Shown here: positions 62,851 to 64,000 of the stretch, piece by piece | Layout: each line of letters begins with the position of its first letter | Position numbering within the stretch: position 1 is the stretch's first letter | Assembly (NCBI RefSeq): GCF_910589235.1 | Contig: NC_060960.1 | Location: forward strand, 4,003,839-4,067,838 | Length of the DNA: 64,000 nucleotides | Direction of reading: 5' to 3' | DNA from: Vespa crabro | Taxonomy: Eukaryota; Arthropoda; Insecta; Hymenoptera; Vespidae | Made by a program: the position numbers and the translations under genes | The notes under the pieces: generated by a model | Databases searched by the model: none | What the model was told of the DNA's origin: nothing | What the model saw: the letters and a program-made list of their open reading frames with translations, nothing else

Positions 62851-63309
62851 TTACTGTGAAGTAGTTATAGTAGATTGGCAAATATAAGCTGTGCGCAACA
62901 CACATAATTTTCTCGTAGGATGGAAAATTGTTTGGTTTGGACATTTTAATATCTTTTTTACATAACCGTTTGTCCCCCAGTAACACAAGTAATATTTTTG
63001 ACAAGTTGGATCGTTGATAGGGAATCGACCTGAGCTTGGACAATTATTTGGATTGACTGTCGTCGATATCATGCAAGAAGTACTCTGTGTTGGTAATACA
63101 CATGCCTCTTTATACATATCGAATACTGTGCCATCGGGACACTTGAATATGATAGATTTTAAATCCTTAGTACACATGTAGTAGTATTGACAATCGGTAT
63201 CACCCAAAGGAAAGAATCCAGATTTCGTGCACAAACTTTGAGCTTTTACTGAATCAAATATCAAAAGATTTATCAAGAAAGCTTTAAAAATAATGAGAAA
63301 CGCGCCCAT
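62851..63309 (-). CDS. Secreted chitin-binding protein with two CBM14 (peritrophin-A) domains, 152 aa
   Basis: Single frame from ATG 63309 to TAG 62851. Signal peptide at about 1-24 (MGAFLIIFKAFLINLLIFDS, then VKAQ). Two CBM14/ChtBD2 domains follow, each with the six-cysteine pattern: domain 1 at about 27-79 (C..GFFPLGDTDCQYYYMC..C..GTVFD...C) and domain 2 at about 89-144 (C..GRFPINDPTCQKYYLC..C..QTIFHPTRKLC). The aromatic YYYMC and KYYLC motifs are the chitin-contacting part. Proteins of this size with two domains are found in peritrophic matrix or cuticle. No further domain or membrane anchor is seen. Upstream DNA to 64,000 shows no other gene. Confidence 0.85.
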   Translation of the reverse strand: MGAFLIIFKAFLINLLIFDSVKAQSLCTKSGFFPLGDTDCQYYYMCTKDLKSIIFKCPDGTVFDMYKEACVLPTQSTSCMISTTVNPNNCPSSGRFPINDPTCQKYYLCYWGTNGYVKKILKCPNQTIFHPTRKLCVLRTAYICQSTITTSQ

Positions 63310-64000
63310 TTGTATTTCTGATCGTTATGATTGTTGCAGCTTAATATCGAATATACTATACTGATTTCATTTCTTTCAACTGTTTTATACGTCGCATATT
63401 TTATTTGCTTTATCACTTATCTTGTCTTAGCTCGATCTCGTACTATTTGATCATTGGTATATAGCTAACAAAGTAGATCAAATTCTAAGAGGAAGAAGAG
63501 ATAACGTCAACGACGTTATTGGGCGAAATTTGTCGTCAACATAAAAAAGAAAGTCTCGTTGTTAGACAACTAGATTTAATTCGTGCTCTAGCTAAAAATT
63601 ACGATGAAACGACTTTCGATCACGTACCTGTGTCACCGACGAACAATTACTATTATAATTTCGCAAGTTTTGTTCGTTCTCCGACACTGTGAAATATTTA
63701 TGACGATGCATGTTATTTAAATAAATATGAGCGAGGTCGCATAAATAATGTGTCTTTGAGATGTTTGAAAATATCAAGTAACACGTATCTAAACGAAATA
63801 TTTTTTTAGGAATACTACCGAAGAAATGAATGAATACGAAGATAATTAAATACAAAGATTCATTCACTAATATTTTTAAGAACAATTAATTTGAAAATTA
63901 TAATGTACGTTACTCATTAGCCTTCGTATATTTGGCTTTCTTTAAAAAATCGTAAAAGATAACGAATGATTAAAGATGCAGCAAAATTTTCCATACTCGA
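63310..64000. other. Right-edge sequence, nothing recognised
   Basis: Probable upstream region of the chitin-binding protein gene, then AT-rich DNA. The 97-codon minus-strand frame at 63592-63885 has no domain or start context and is not called. Confidence 0.4.

Overview
The window is AT-rich insect DNA. Its genes have many short introns with GT-AG borders, the spacers are full of (CT)n, (TA)n and (AAT)n microsatellites, and CpG is common. Gene content (LRSAM1, CHRAC-14/POLE3, gamma-SNAP, MCM10, NUP37, insect acid lipases, a CYP2-clan P450 and a CBM14 chitin-binding protein) fits an insect. The base composition and repeat style suggest a hymenopteran (bee, wasp or ant). That last step is inference; no species marker was read.

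Layout. Bases 1-24,000 are a dense housekeeping block. It holds an unrecognised minus-strand gene cut by the left edge, an unrecognised 8-exon gene of 785 codons, the E3 ligase LRSAM1 (13 exons), minus-strand POLE3 (intronless), gamma-SNAP (8 exons), MCM10 (intronless) and NUP37 (4 exons). All spliced models below were built by hand. Every internal exon junction keeps the reading frame, which is the main support for the coordinates.

Bases 24,000-36,450 hold a minus-strand gene fragment, a decayed Tc1/mariner-type element with long inverted repeats, and three tandem acid lipase genes with the same 7-exon architecture and intact Ser-Asp-His triads.

Bases 36,450-55,070 are a gene-poor 18.6-kb stretch with many microsatellites and a few CpG-rich, exon-like islands, TATA boxes, a duplicated CRE-type motif and perfect palindromes. 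I could not assemble a gene there.

Bases 55,070-64,000 hold the Rab GEF Rabin8/RAB3IP homologue (8 exons), a minus-strand P450 (8 exons, 501 aa) and a small secreted chitin-binding protein with two CBM14 domains.

The genes do not form one pathway. Two of them (POLE3, MCM10) serve DNA replication, three (gamma-SNAP, Rabin8, LRSAM1) serve membrane traffic, and the lipases, P450 and CBM14 protein are typical of gut or detoxification gene sets. The most unusual signals are two minor-spliceosome (U12-type) introns: one AT-AC intron in the left-edge gene and one GT-AG intron in gamma-SNAP. Others are a GC-AG intron in LRSAM1, a possible pair of alternative first exons in the 785-aa gene, and the exon-like islands of the gene-poor stretch.
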